The notes: generated from the letters alone by a model not told the origin. 23,650 nucleotides of DNA from Chloroflexota bacterium (GCA_013152695.1 JAADFV010000280.1:1-23650); one strand, 5' to 3'. Positions 1 through 7,618 are shown, counted from the first letter of the stretch. Numbers and translations are program-made.

Positions 1-1021
1 AATCCACAAGGCGCCGCACATTGTCGCGAGGGGTGGTGGGAAGGATACCATGCCCCAGGTTGAAAATGTGACCGACACGCCCTCCTGCACGCGTGAGGAC
101 ATCGTCGATGCGAGCACGGAGTTCGGGCCAGGGTGCCAGCAAGGAAATAGGATCGAGATTGCCCTGAATCGCCCTGCTCTCGCCAATGCGCTCCCAGAAC
201 CAATCCAGGGGCATACGCCAGTCCACACCGATCACATCACCCCCGCAGGCAGCCACATCGGTAATGTAAGGCGCCGTGCCGGCACTGAAGTTGATCAGTG
301 GCACGTCTGCTTTTTGCAGACGTTGGAACAACTCCTTATTGTAGGGTCGCACATAGCGATTGTAGTCTTGCTGCCCTAAGGCGTTACCGGCCCACGAATC
401 GAATACTTGTAAGGCAGAAGCGCCCGCCTGCACCTGCTTGAGCAGGTAATCAGCCTGGACCGTAACCAGTTTCTCCATCAAACGTCTCCAGGCGGCGGGC
501 TCGCTGTACATGAGAGTCTTGACTTTGGCATAGTTTTTTGAGCCGCCCCCTTCGATGGCATAACTGGCCAGGGTGAAAGGGGCACCGGCAAAGCCGATCA
601 AAGGAATCCCGCGCGGGGTCAGTTCGGCGCTGACGAGTCGAATCGCTTCCAAGGTATACTGCAACAGCGTCTCTTCGGCCGGTGGCACGGCCAACAAATC
701 GATGTCATGGGTGGTGGTAAGAGGATTGTCGAAACGAGGGCCTTTGCCGGGGATGAAGTCGAGATGGAGCCCCATCCCCACGAGAGGAGGCAAAATATCG
801 GCGAAAATGATGGCAGCATCCATGCCGAATGCGTCGACGGGCTGTAAAGTCACCTCCGCGGCCAAAGCAGGCGTCGTGATCATCTCGATCATGCTGTGGC
901 GCTCACGGATTGCCCGATATTCGTGCATAAAACGGCCGGCCTGGCGCATGAGCCAGATCGGGGTATAGGGAACAGGTTGGCGACGACAGGCTGCCAGGAA
1001 GGGAGTAGATTGCGTTGTCAT
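1..1021 (-). CDS. hemE: Uroporphyrinogen decarboxylase, C-terminus cut by window edge
   Basis: This cytosolic enzyme decarboxylates the four acetate side chains of uroporphyrinogen III to give coproporphyrinogen III. The 340 readable codons contain the family hallmarks: WLMRQAGR near residue 23, an IIFADIL stretch near residue 70, GAPFTLASYAIEGGGSK mid-protein, the FDSWAG segment, IQGNLDP, and HGILPTTPRDNV just before the edge. Family members are about 340-360 residues long, so only the last few residues are missing. The ATG shares its A with the TGA of hemB (TGATG), which suggests translational coupling. It is the last visible gene of the heme operon. Identification is firm; the stop codon and whatever lies downstream cannot be seen. 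Confidence 0.96.
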   Translation of the reverse strand, partial: MTTQSTPFLAACRRQPVPYTPIWLMRQAGRFMHEYRAIRERHSMIEMITTPALAAEVTLQPVDAFGMDAAIIFADILPPLVGMGLHLDFIPGKGPRFDNPLTTTHDIDLLAVPPAEETLLQYTLEAIRLVSAELTPRGIPLIGFAGAPFTLASYAIEGGGSKNYAKVKTLMYSEPAAWRRLMEKLVTVQADYLLKQVQAGASALQVFDSWAGNALGQQDYNRYVRPYNKELFQRLQKADVPLINFSAGTAPYITDVAACGGDVIGVDWRMPLDWFWERIGESRAIQGNLDPISLLAPWPELRARIDDVLTRAGGRVGHIFNLGHGILPTTPRDNVRRLVD

Positions 1022-2088
1022 CAATTCTGCTCCTGTAGCCAACGGGCCGCGTCTTTAGCATGGTAAGTGAGGATGAGGTCGGCACCGGCACGCTTGATCC
1101 CCAGCAGTGTTTCGAGCACGACCTTTTGTTCGTCGAGCCAGCCGTTCGCCGCCGCCGCTTTAATCATAGCGTATTCACCACTGACATTGTAAGCAGCCAG
1201 GGGCAATTCGGGGAAAGCCGCCCGCACCCGCGCGATGACATCTAGATAGGCCAAAGCAGGCTTCACCATGAGGAAATCAGCTCCCTCTTCCACGTCGAGG
1301 GCGGCTTCGCGCAAGGCCTCGCGCGTGTTGGCTGGGTCCATCTGGTGCGACTTGCGATCGCCAAATTGAGGCGCACCCTCGGCAGCATCCCGGAAAGGTC
1401 CGTAATAAACCGATGCGTATTTCACAGCATAAGACATGATCGCAAGCTGCGTAAACCCAGCCTGATCCAAACCCTGACGAATGGCCTGAACCATCCCATC
1501 CATCATACCACTGGGAGCAACGATATCGGCGCCAGCCTGGGCATGAGAAATGGCCGTGCGGACGAGAATGTCGAGGGTGGGGTCGTTGAGAATCTCACCA
1601 CCGGCGCTAACCAGACCGCAATGGCCATGATCCGTGTATTCGCACAAACAAACATCCGTAATCACCACGAGATCAGGAGCAGCTTGTTTGAGGATACGAA
1701 TCGCCTGCTGAATAATTCCATCATCAGCATAGTTTTCTTTGCCAACAGGGTCTTTCTCGGCAGGGATGCCAAAAAGAACCACGGCAGGAATACCCAGGGT
1801 GAGAAGCTCTTCGGCTTCGGCCGCCAGTTGATCAAGGGAAAGGCGAAACTGTCCTGGCATCGAAGGAATAGGCCAGCGCACATTGCGGCCATGCTGGACA
1901 AAAAGAGGGTAGACGAAGTCGGCAGTGGTGAGTGTTGTCTCGCGTACCATGCGCCGGATCGTTGCAGTGCGGCGCAGGCGACGAGGTCGGACGGTTGGAA
2001 AGGTAGACATGGGATCAGATGTGGAAGGGTGTGGTGATTGAACGATGTTAATCGTTGGGGTCCTTACGAGGTGCGTAGTTGAAGCCAT
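1021..2088 (-). CDS. hemB: Delta-aminolevulinic acid dehydratase (porphobilinogen synthase)
   Basis: This enzyme condenses two 5-aminolevulinate molecules into porphobilinogen. Two Schiff-base lysines are visible, K223 in SYAVKYAS and K276 in MVKP. The [14 protein letters not shown] segment (C147, C149, C157) marks the zinc-dependent type rather than the aspartate-rich magnesium type. From the ATG at 2088 the protein has 355 residues, which is somewhat long. The first 26 residues are low-complexity, and an in-frame ATG at 2010 would give a more typical 329 residues beginning just before the conserved [14 protein letters not shown] region. Neither ATG has a clear Shine-Dalgarno sequence. The 2088 start lies only two bases after the hemD stop, which favours coupling, so the start is unresolved. 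The stop overlaps hemE. Confidence 0.96.
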   Translation of the reverse strand: MASTTHLVRTPTINIVQSPHPSTSDPMSTFPTVRPRRLRRTATIRRMVRETTLTTADFVYPLFVQHGRNVRWPIPSMPGQFRLSLDQLAAEAEELLTLGIPAVVLFGIPAEKDPVGKENYADDGIIQQAIRILKQAAPDLVVITDVCLCEYTDHGHCGLVSAGGEILNDPTLDILVRTAISHAQAGADIVAPSGMMDGMVQAIRQGLDQAGFTQLAIMSYAVKYASVYYGPFRDAAEGAPQFGDRKSHQMDPANTREALREAALDVEEGADFLMVKPALAYLDVIARVRAAFPELPLAAYNVSGEYAMIKAAAANGWLDEQKVVLETLLGIKRAGADLILTYHAKDAARWLQEQN

Positions 2089-2090
2089 TC

Positions 2091-2885
2091 TCAGTTCTCG
2101 GGCGTAGAGCGTTTCGGGATTGGAATCGATGTCAAATATTCTGTAAGAGCCTGGAGCAAATCAGGAAGAGTATAGCGACTGGGCATGACATGTACGGCTA
2201 AGTCGTACTTCTGGCATGCGCGTGCCGTTACCGGCCCGATACAGGCAATGACAGCTTGGCGTAAATGAGTATGGATGATTGGCGTTGGTTCGGTGATCTG
2301 CAGAAAATTGCGGACACTGGAAGGGCTGGCAAAGAGGATAGCATCGAAGCCCTGACTCAAGGCAGACAGGGCCTCGGCTGAGGGTTGGGCAGGGAGGATG
2401 TCGTAAATAGGAATGTCATCGACGTGGGCGCCTTGTTGGCGTAAGCTCTCAGCAAGCTCGGGCCGGCCCAGGCGTGAGCGAGGCAACAAGATACGTTGAT
2501 CTTGCACTTGCCCCAAGCCCGCGGCGAGCGCCTCTCCCCTAAACTCTTGGGGGACGAAATCGACGTGTACACCCTGTTCCGCCAGATGTTGTGCCGTAAC
2601 CGAGCCGGTAGCAGCGACATGCGGCAAGGTGGCAGGCAAGTCTTGCTGCTGCAAGTGATGAAAGAAGAATCGAACAGCATTAGCGCTACTGAACAACACC
2701 CAGTCATAGTGCGGTAAATCACGCAGGGCTTTTTGTAATTCGGGAGAGGACAGAGGTACGAATTGGATGGTGGGAAAGACAAGGGGCGTGGCACCCAGGG
2801 CCTGTAACTGCCTCTCCGTCTCCAAACCCTGTTCAGAAGCGCGAGTGATTACCACACGTCTTCCCGCCAACGGCTTAGACGACAT
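2091..2885 (-). CDS. hemD: Uroporphyrinogen-III synthase
   Basis: This enzyme closes linear hydroxymethylbilane with inversion of ring D to form uroporphyrinogen III. The family is poorly conserved. The 264-residue length, the N-terminal GRRVVITRA strand-loop, the [13 protein letters not shown] segment, the second-lobe [12 protein letters not shown] segment, and the C-terminal [10 protein letters not shown] followed by a [10 protein letters not shown] helix are all typical. It overlaps the 3' end of hemC by 11 bases and ends 2 bases before the first hemB ATG, so it sits in the expected hemC-hemD-hemB arrangement. That context makes the assignment much stronger than sequence alone would. No frameshift or missing region was seen. 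Confidence 0.93.
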   Translation of the reverse strand: MSSKPLAGRRVVITRASEQGLETERQLQALGATPLVFPTIQFVPLSSPELQKALRDLPHYDWVLFSSANAVRFFFHHLQQQDLPATLPHVAATGSVTAQHLAEQGVHVDFVPQEFRGEALAAGLGQVQDQRILLPRSRLGRPELAESLRQQGAHVDDIPIYDILPAQPSAEALSALSQGFDAILFASPSSVRNFLQITEPTPIIHTHLRQAVIACIGPVTARACQKYDLAVHVMPSRYTLPDLLQALTEYLTSIPIPKRSTPEN

Positions 2886-3789
2886 AGGTCAGCATCTCCC
2901 GCGCCCCCTGACTGAGCGCTTGCTTGGCCAGGTCTTCCCCCACCGACTCTGGTGAATCACCCCTGCCTTCCACCCGGATCAGCCTGCTGCCGTCGGGTGT
3001 AGCCACAAGACCAATAAGATGAATAGTCGACGTTGGTGGCGGGGCAAAGGCCCCTACCGGCGTCGAACAGCCAGCATCGAGGGCGTGCAGGAAGGTGCGT
3101 TCGGCTGTAGCAGCCGCAGCTACCTGGGGCTGGTGAATGGTTTGTAAAAGCTCCAGGGTAGCTTCGTCGTCGGCCCGGCATTGTACAGCCAATACGCCTT
3201 GTCCAGGTGCAGGCAACATCACATCGACAGGCAGATACTGGCTAAGAGCGCGATCCAGACCCAAACGCAAAAGCCCGGCTGCCGCCATAATGGCAGCGTC
3301 ATACTGCCCCTCCTGCACTTTACGCACCCGAGTTTCCACATTTCCCCGGATCGATTTTACTTGCAGATCCGAGCGATAATGCAACAATTGCGCCTGGCGA
3401 CGTAAGCTGCTGGTTCCCACCACCGCTCCTGACGGTAATGTCTCCAGCGTCCACCCATCCCGCGCCACCAACACATCTCGCACATCTGCTCGCCCCACCA
3501 AGGCACCCAGCGTCAATCCCGGCGCGTTTTCCACCGGCAAATCTTTAAGTGAGTGCACAGCCAGGTCGATTTCGCCACGCCGTAAGGCTTGTTCCAGCTC
3601 CTGGGTAAACAGCCCCTTGCCGCCAATTTTAGGCAAAGCCACGTGCAAGGTCTTGTCACCCTGGGTGACAAAAGGTCGGGTTTGGCAAGAAAGATCGGAC
3701 CAGGATCGCTGCAGCAAGGCAACGATATGCTCGGTTTGCCACATAGCCAGTCTCGATGTACGGGTTCCAATGATGAGTGTCTTTTTCAT
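2875..3789 (-). CDS. hemC: Porphobilinogen deaminase (hydroxymethylbilane synthase)
   Basis: This enzyme polymerises four porphobilinogens into hydroxymethylbilane on a covalently bound dipyrromethane cofactor. The N-terminal IGTRTSRLAMWQT motif, the catalytic aspartate D83 in AVHSLKDLP, the arginine-rich GTSSLRRQAQL substrate-binding segment (around residues 125-135), the LPAPGQGVLAVQ motif, and the cofactor-carrying cysteine C241 in DAGCSTPVGAFA are all present. At 304 residues it has the normal family length. It starts 9 bases after the hemA stop and overlaps hemD by 11 bases, so it is inside a tightly packed operon. Confidence 0.97.
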   Translation of the reverse strand: MKKTLIIGTRTSRLAMWQTEHIVALLQRSWSDLSCQTRPFVTQGDKTLHVALPKIGGKGLFTQELEQALRRGEIDLAVHSLKDLPVENAPGLTLGALVGRADVRDVLVARDGWTLETLPSGAVVGTSSLRRQAQLLHYRSDLQVKSIRGNVETRVRKVQEGQYDAAIMAAAGLLRLGLDRALSQYLPVDVMLPAPGQGVLAVQCRADDEATLELLQTIHQPQVAAAATAERTFLHALDAGCSTPVGAFAPPPTSTIHLIGLVATPDGSRLIRVEGRGDSPESVGEDLAKQALSQGAREMLTYVV

Positions 3790-3798
3790 GAATGTTGT

Positions 3799-5052
3799 CT
3801 AGGGGAGTGATGCAAGATTGAAGAGATCGCGGACAGCTTCCGCGTACGGCTCCACCTCGCCTTTGGCTGCTTTCTGGCGCAGGCGCAGGGTGGGTTCGTG
3901 TAAGAGTTTGTTGATCAAAGCCTGGGAAAAACGTTGTAGCTGCTCCTGGGTGGATTCGTCGATATCCCCCATGTAGCGCATGGTGCGTTCCAGTTCCGAA
4001 ATACGAATGGCATCTGCCTTTTGTCGCAGCTCCCGGATGAGGGGACGGACCGTTAATTCCTGCAATTCTGTGTCCAACTGGGTAAGTTCTTGGGCAATGA
4101 TATCTTCGACCGATTGTTGCCGTGCTGCCAAACCGCGATCGACATCTCGCTTCAACTGATCGATACCGATGAGCTGAAAATCGGAGAAGGCACCGGCATC
4201 GGCACTGATATTTTGGGGTACTGCTATGTCGACGGCCACCAGGGGGCGGTCCCCTCGTCTGGCCATAACCTCACGCAGCAAGTCATTGTCTACCAGTGCT
4301 TCGGGGGCCCCCGCTGCACTGAGTACGATATCGGCCCAGCTCAAAGCCTCGACAAGCTTATCCAGTCCCCAAAGCTGATAACCATATTCCTCGGCTTCGG
4401 CGGCAGCTCGCTCGACACGCCGGTTGGCGATACCGATATGATGAACACCGCGAGCCCGCAGCGCTTTCAGGGCGAGCCGGCCCATATCACCATAACCAAT
4501 GACGAGGGCGTGCACATTCTGCGGCTGCTCCACATGCTGCAACAGGACGTTGATTGCCACCGAGCTCATGCTGGCAGAGTGGCGACTGATCCCGGTTTGC
4601 GTACGTACACGCTTACCCGTACGTACGGCTGCCTGGAACAATGTGTACAGGTGCCGGCACACCGTCTGCTCGCTAATGGCCTGCTCCCAGGCATCCTTAA
4701 CCTGCCCCAATATTTGCGATTCCCCCAGCACCATCGACTCGAGGCCTGCGGCCACGCGCAATAAATGGGCACAAGCCTGCTCATCCTCGTATTGTCTGCC
4801 TTCCCTTCGTAAAGCAGAAACAGGAGTGGCAGTAAGTTTGCTGATCTGGCTGAAGAGATCATCCACGCTTAGAGGAAACTGAACTGTGTTGAGGTAGAGC
4901 TCAATGCGATTGCAGGTACTCAGGCTGACAAATCCTGGAACGTGACGGTACTCTCGGCGGATCTGGGCAACAGCCTGGGCAATGGCACTGCGGAGTTCGA
5001 CGGGGGCAGTCTGGTAAGACCAGCTTAGGCAAACAATGTGTGGTGTAGACAT
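3799..5052 (-). CDS. hemA: Glutamyl-tRNA reductase
   Basis: This enzyme performs the first committed step of the C5 tetrapyrrole pathway, the NADPH-dependent reduction of glutamyl-tRNA(Glu) to glutamate-1-semialdehyde. The catalytic cysteine lies in SLSTCNRIELYL (residue 47 from the chosen ATG), followed by the GESQILGQVKDAW motif, the SRHSASMSSVAIN segment, an NADPH-binding VIGYGDMG loop, and a C-terminal helical dimerisation region. The 417-residue length is normal. The ATG at 5052 was chosen; a TTG three codons upstream is less likely. Neither has a strong Shine-Dalgarno sequence. The gene begins 39 bases after the radical SAM gene stop. The partner aminomutase hemL is not in this window. 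Confidence 0.97.
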   Translation of the reverse strand: MSTPHIVCLSWSYQTAPVELRSAIAQAVAQIRREYRHVPGFVSLSTCNRIELYLNTVQFPLSVDDLFSQISKLTATPVSALRREGRQYEDEQACAHLLRVAAGLESMVLGESQILGQVKDAWEQAISEQTVCRHLYTLFQAAVRTGKRVRTQTGISRHSASMSSVAINVLLQHVEQPQNVHALVIGYGDMGRLALKALRARGVHHIGIANRRVERAAAEAEEYGYQLWGLDKLVEALSWADIVLSAAGAPEALVDNDLLREVMARRGDRPLVAVDIAVPQNISADAGAFSDFQLIGIDQLKRDVDRGLAARQQSVEDIIAQELTQLDTELQELTVRPLIRELRQKADAIRISELERTMRYMGDIDESTQEQLQRFSQALINKLLHEPTLRLRQKAAKGEVEPYAEAVRDLFNLASLP

Positions 5053-5091
5053 GGGGCTCAATTCAAACCATTTCGGGAGATGAGGGGAAAG

Positions 5092-6279
5092 TCAGGAGGA
5101 AATCTTGAGAAAGGGGGGTGGAGCCAGATCAGAGCTGGTGGGAGCCTCGTAATCTTTGGGAATATAGGTGCAGAAAGGCTCTTCATCCAGATAGTCGCCG
5201 CTCTGGCCGTAAGCGCGGGCACGACAGCCGCTGCACACATAACGAAATTCACAGACGCCACATTTGCCACCCTCTCCTTCCTGAGGAAAAGCGCGCAAAT
5301 CCTGGAATACTTTGGCCTCTTCCCAGATGCTCTGGAAGGACTCCCGGCGAATGTTACCAGCCTCGACAGGCAGATACCCGCAGGGAAAAACCTCGCCACG
5401 GTGGCTGATGAAGGTGACTCCTGTTCCTGCCAGACATCCCTTTGTCATGGCGTTCATGGCCTCTCGTGACGCTTCTGTGGCGGAACCGCCGTGAGGATGC
5501 CCGCCGGCGTGCTTTTGACGATGATGGCTATGAGGGCGCGTGCGGAAAATCCCCTGGCGCCGTTCTTCAGCCTGTCGTTGCCGGAAGATGCGATGGTAGT
5601 GAGGAGCACAGGTAGCCTTGAGCTCGATCCGGCCTTCCATTTCCCGATCGTACATCCAGTTGAGAACGCCCTCATACTGTTCGGCATCAATCATCTGATC
5701 GTCGGCAATTTCCACACCACAGCCCACCGGCACCAGCAAGAAAAGATGCAGGGCAGCAACACCCACATCCAGAGCCAACTGGTACAGCTCATCCATCTGA
5801 TGAACATCATGCTTGGCGACGGTGGTATTGATCTGATAAGGTAGTCCGACGGCACGTAGATGGCGCATTCCCTCCAGAGCGCGTTCGAAATTCCCTTCGC
5901 CCCGGAAAAAGTCGTGGGTTTCTGCATCAGCGCCATCCAGGCTGATACTCACCCGCCGGATGCCGGAATCTTTGATCTTGCCAGCAACCTCAGGGGTGAT
6001 GAGAGTACCATTCGTAGCCATAGCCACGATCAATCCCTTGTCAGTTGCATAGCGGGCAATATCAAAGATGTCGGGGCGGAAGAGAGGCTCACCCCCTGAA
6101 AGAATGAGGATGGGCCGAGCAAAAGAGGCAATCTGGTCGATCAGTTCGAAGGACTCAGCCGTACTCAAATCTTGTGGTAAAAGCTGGTCGGCAACAGTCA
6201 TACGCCGGCAATGGATGCAATGTAAATTACAGCCGGCCGTGGTTTCCCAAAAGATAAGACGGGGAGGTGGGTAGGTCAT
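5092..6279 (-). CDS. Radical SAM/SPASM protein, AhbD/NirJ-like (probable late heme biosynthesis)
   Basis: The protein has 395 residues. The [4Fe-4S]/SAM motif CNLHCIHC gives C17, C21 and C24, followed by SGGEP at 61-65. A C-terminal SPASM-like cysteine set (C282, C300, C340, C343, C349, C352, C370) includes the segment CSGCRARAYGQSGDYL, which resembles the AhbC/AhbD/NirJ group, as does TCAPHYHR at 223-230. AhbD decarboxylates propionates of iron-coproporphyrin III to make heme b; NirJ acts in heme d1 synthesis. Placement at the head of a hemACDBE operon supports a tetrapyrrole role, but the exact reaction is inference. Residues 247-266 form a histidine-rich insert. The start is supported by GAGGA at 6287-6291, seven bases upstream of the ATG. 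Confidence 0.85.
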   Translation of the reverse strand: MTYPPPRLIFWETTAGCNLHCIHCRRMTVADQLLPQDLSTAESFELIDQIASFARPILILSGGEPLFRPDIFDIARYATDKGLIVAMATNGTLITPEVAGKIKDSGIRRVSISLDGADAETHDFFRGEGNFERALEGMRHLRAVGLPYQINTTVAKHDVHQMDELYQLALDVGVAALHLFLLVPVGCGVEIADDQMIDAEQYEGVLNWMYDREMEGRIELKATCAPHYHRIFRQRQAEERRQGIFRTRPHSHHRQKHAGGHPHGGSATEASREAMNAMTKGCLAGTGVTFISHRGEVFPCGYLPVEAGNIRRESFQSIWEEAKVFQDLRAFPQEGEGGKCGVCEFRYVCSGCRARAYGQSGDYLDEEPFCTYIPKDYEAPTSSDLAPPPFLKISS

Positions 6280-6345
6280 TAAGCATTCCTCGGATTGGGG
6301 ATATACCCTTAATGGGTGTGACTCATTTGGCTTTTAATTGCCCTT

Positions 6346-6387
6346 GACAACGGAGGCCTAGATGGTTCGACCAACTCGAAGGTTGTC
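6346..6387. repeat. Nested inverted repeat in probable heme operon leader
   Basis: The outer arms GACAAC (6346-6351) and GTTGTC (6382-6387) are exact complements. Inside them, TTCGA (6366-6370) and TCGAA (6376-6380) pair across a five-base loop. If the heme operon is transcribed from upstream of about 6400, this would fold in its 5' leader. No T-tract follows, so it is not an obvious terminator. A regulatory role is speculative. Confidence 0.35.
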
Positions 6388-6464
6388 TGTCGTGTTGGGA
6401 GCAGACTGCACCACCGAACACATCAATGACAAATAAGCATGGTCGCTAAGCTAAACCTTGCCTC

Positions 6465-6470
6465 TTTATG
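6465..6470 (-). promoter_or_regulatory. Possible -10 element of the heme operon promoter
   Basis: On the minus strand this hexamer reads CATAAA, matching four of six positions of TATAAT. With a six-base discriminator, transcription would begin near 6458. That places the CRP/FNR-like palindrome centred at 6499.5 exactly 41.5 bases upstream, which is the class II activator position. The hexamer was chosen after seeing the palindrome, so the geometry is suggestive rather than independent evidence. Confidence 0.3.
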
Positions 6471-6491
6471 CCACATCTTCCCTCAAATGTA

Positions 6492-6507
6492 CATGATCTA
6501 TATCATG
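6492..6507. promoter_or_regulatory. CRP/FNR-family-like operator (TGAT-N4-ATCA core)
   Basis: The sequence CATGATCTATATCATG is a 16-base palindrome with six-base arms and a four-base centre. Its core TGAT-N4-ATCA matches the inner positions of the FNR/DNR consensus TTGAT-N4-ATCAA. It lies about 215 bases upstream of the heme operon start and about 300 bases upstream of the pilin-like gene. Regulation of heme synthesis by an oxygen- or nitric-oxide-sensing CRP/FNR protein would make biological sense. The regulator itself is not in the window. Confidence 0.4.
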
Positions 6508-6668
6508 ATTACTAAAGTTCTTATAGATTTCTATAGATTCTAATCCTCTATTTATCTTACTAACACAACACAAACGGTGTACGAACCCCACCTTGCGCTT
6601 TCCCCTTTACCCTGCCTCGAGAACAGAGCTCTGAACAACTCGGACCGCCGCACATGCAATCGCACGAA

Positions 6669-6699
6669 AACCCTCTTAACTTACATTATAAAAGGGGTT
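6669..6699. repeat. Imperfect inverted repeat upstream of the pilin-like gene
   Basis: AACCCTCTT (6669-6677) pairs with AAAGGGGTT (6691-6699) with one mismatch and one G-T pair across a 13-base loop. It lies just upstream of the candidate promoter for the rightward gene. It could be an operator or a leader hairpin; it lacks a clear T-tract. Confidence 0.25.
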
Positions 6700-6729
6700 G
6701 TATTACACCAAAATATGAGCATGATTATA

Positions 6730-6757
6730 TTGAGACAGGCTTAGAGACTTTTATAGA
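6730..6757 (+). promoter_or_regulatory. Candidate sigma-70-type promoter for the pilin-like gene
   Basis: TTGAGA (6730-6735) matches five of six -35 positions. It is followed after 16 bases by TATAGA (6752-6757), matching four of six -10 positions. The pair lies about 50 bases upstream of the start codon in AT-rich DNA, where such matches also occur by chance. Confidence 0.35.
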
Positions 6758-6794
6758 TCGACGATTTTCCTTCTGAAACATTTTTTGTAAGATC

Positions 6795-6801
6795 AAGGAG
6801 G
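6795..6801 (+). promoter_or_regulatory. Strong ribosome binding site that decides between two ATGs
   Basis: AAGGAGG ends three bases before the ATG at 6805 and six bases before the adjacent in-frame ATG at 6808. The spacing favours 6808 as the start codon. It is one of the most canonical Shine-Dalgarno sequences in the window and suggests good translation. Confidence 0.7.
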
Positions 6802-6807
6802 TAAATG

Positions 6808-7527
6808 ATGTTTGTTTTCTGGCGACAAGCTCATTTGCAACGCGGCGCCACACTCCCAGGCTATGCCCTCATTCTTATGTTTGTTGCTATTGGTGCGATG
6901 GGTAGTTTGGCTATGCTCGGCAGCAGTGTAGATCAAAATATGGGCAATCTCAGCAGTAGCATGCAATCCGTTGAGGCTGCAAGTACTTTCCTCGAAGACG
7001 ACTTCAGTGGTGAAGGTGGGTTACTGTGGCAACAAATTTGGGGAAAATGGAAAATTGACAAGCATGGTAGGTTCAAGAGCAAGAAAAAGTGGGCAAAGGC
7101 TGTTACCTTCCTTGATGGTAATGACTATCAGTTTTCTCTCGATTTGCAAACCCTTTCTAAAAAATATAAACACATGTGGGATGTGAGTCGGGTGGTCTTT
7201 CGCTTTCAAGACCCCAAGAACTACTACGCCCTGGTACCCAAACGGGATGGCACCCTCGAGCTGGCGAAAATGCAGGACGGTGTCTGGCATCCCTGGTTGA
7301 ACCATGCCTACACCGGCGCCAATCCCAATAAATCCCACAATTACCAGGTGAGAATCGTCGGCAATCATATTTCGGTTTGGCAAGATGGCTTACGCCTGAT
7401 CGACTATACTGACCCAAATCCAGTACCCTCGGGAGGGATTGGTGTGACCAACTCCAATAGTCGCGGCCGTTTTGATAACGTCAAGATTCAGGTTTACGAC
7501 CCCTCATTCCTGCCTGACGTTGATTGA
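6808..7527 (+). CDS. Flp-pilin-like N-terminus fused to a LamG/DUF1080-like domain
   Basis: The protein has 239 residues from the ATG with the better ribosome-site spacing. Residues 12-40 resemble Flp/Tad pilins: a short basic leader, RGATLPGYALIL, then one hydrophobic helix ending in MLGSSVDQNM. The expected glutamate at mature position +5 (as in xxxxEY) is a glycine (G18), while the following Tyr19 is kept. From about residue 63 an acidic-aromatic DDFSG strand opens a beta-rich domain with NYYALVPKRDG, YQVRIVGNHISVW and GIGVTNSNSRGRFDNVKI segments. This is the pattern of concanavalin-like LamG/DUF1080 carbohydrate-binding or hydrolase-type modules. It is probably anchored in the membrane with the C-terminal domain outside. 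It is the only rightward gene, is lysine-rich with lower GC than its neighbours, and could be acquired. Function is unknown; glycan binding is inference. Confidence 0.7.
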   Translation: MFVFWRQAHLQRGATLPGYALILMFVAIGAMGSLAMLGSSVDQNMGNLSSSMQSVEAASTFLEDDFSGEGGLLWQQIWGKWKIDKHGRFKSKKKWAKAVTFLDGNDYQFSLDLQTLSKKYKHMWDVSRVVFRFQDPKNYYALVPKRDGTLELAKMQDGVWHPWLNHAYTGANPNKSHNYQVRIVGNHISVWQDGLRLIDYTDPNPVPSGGIGVTNSNSRGRFDNVKIQVYDPSFLPDVD

Positions 7528-7618
7528 GCAACTGCTGCGGATCCTAATCTGAACCAGCCTGAAGCAACAAGGCAAGGCTGGGAGATGGGTAGAAAGGTAA
7601 ACCAGGAAACCTGTAAAT

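Larger units (their letters stand above)
6280..6804. other. 525-base AT-rich intergenic region between divergent transcription units
   Basis: No credible coding sequence lies in this gap on either strand. It is visibly richer in A+T than its flanks. From left to right it holds a Shine-Dalgarno sequence for the leftward heme operon, a nested inverted repeat (6346-6387), a CRP/FNR-like palindrome (6492-6507), two tandem TATAGATT octamers 10 bases apart (6522-6529 and 6532-6539), an imperfect hairpin (6669-6699), and a candidate rightward promoter (6730-6757). No tRNA or riboswitch class that I know was recognised; in particular I saw no cyclic-di-GMP (GEMM) core. Confidence 0.8.

Noticed and set aside
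1345..2037. 230-codon open frame on the plus strand opposite hemB
   Set aside because: It is entirely antisense to a firmly identified hemB and its translation has no recognisable domain. Long antisense frames are common opposite GC-rich genes.
4090..4764. 224-codon plus-strand open frame opposite hemA
   Set aside because: It overlaps the catalytic and NADPH-binding regions of hemA on the other strand and shows no independent start signal or domain.
6361..6380. GGTTCGACC stretch resembling a tRNA T-loop
   Set aside because: No acceptor stem, anticodon arm or CCA-side pairing can be built around it. It is better explained as part of the nested inverted repeat.
6685..6690. Perfect TATAAT on the minus strand as a heme operon promoter
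   Set aside because: No -35 match lies at the right distance and the leader would exceed 390 bases. In AT-rich DNA this hexamer is expected by chance.
6280..6804. Possible riboswitch in the long leader regions
   Set aside because: I looked for the conserved cores of GEMM, cobalamin and SAM riboswitches and found none. Only simple inverted repeats are visible.
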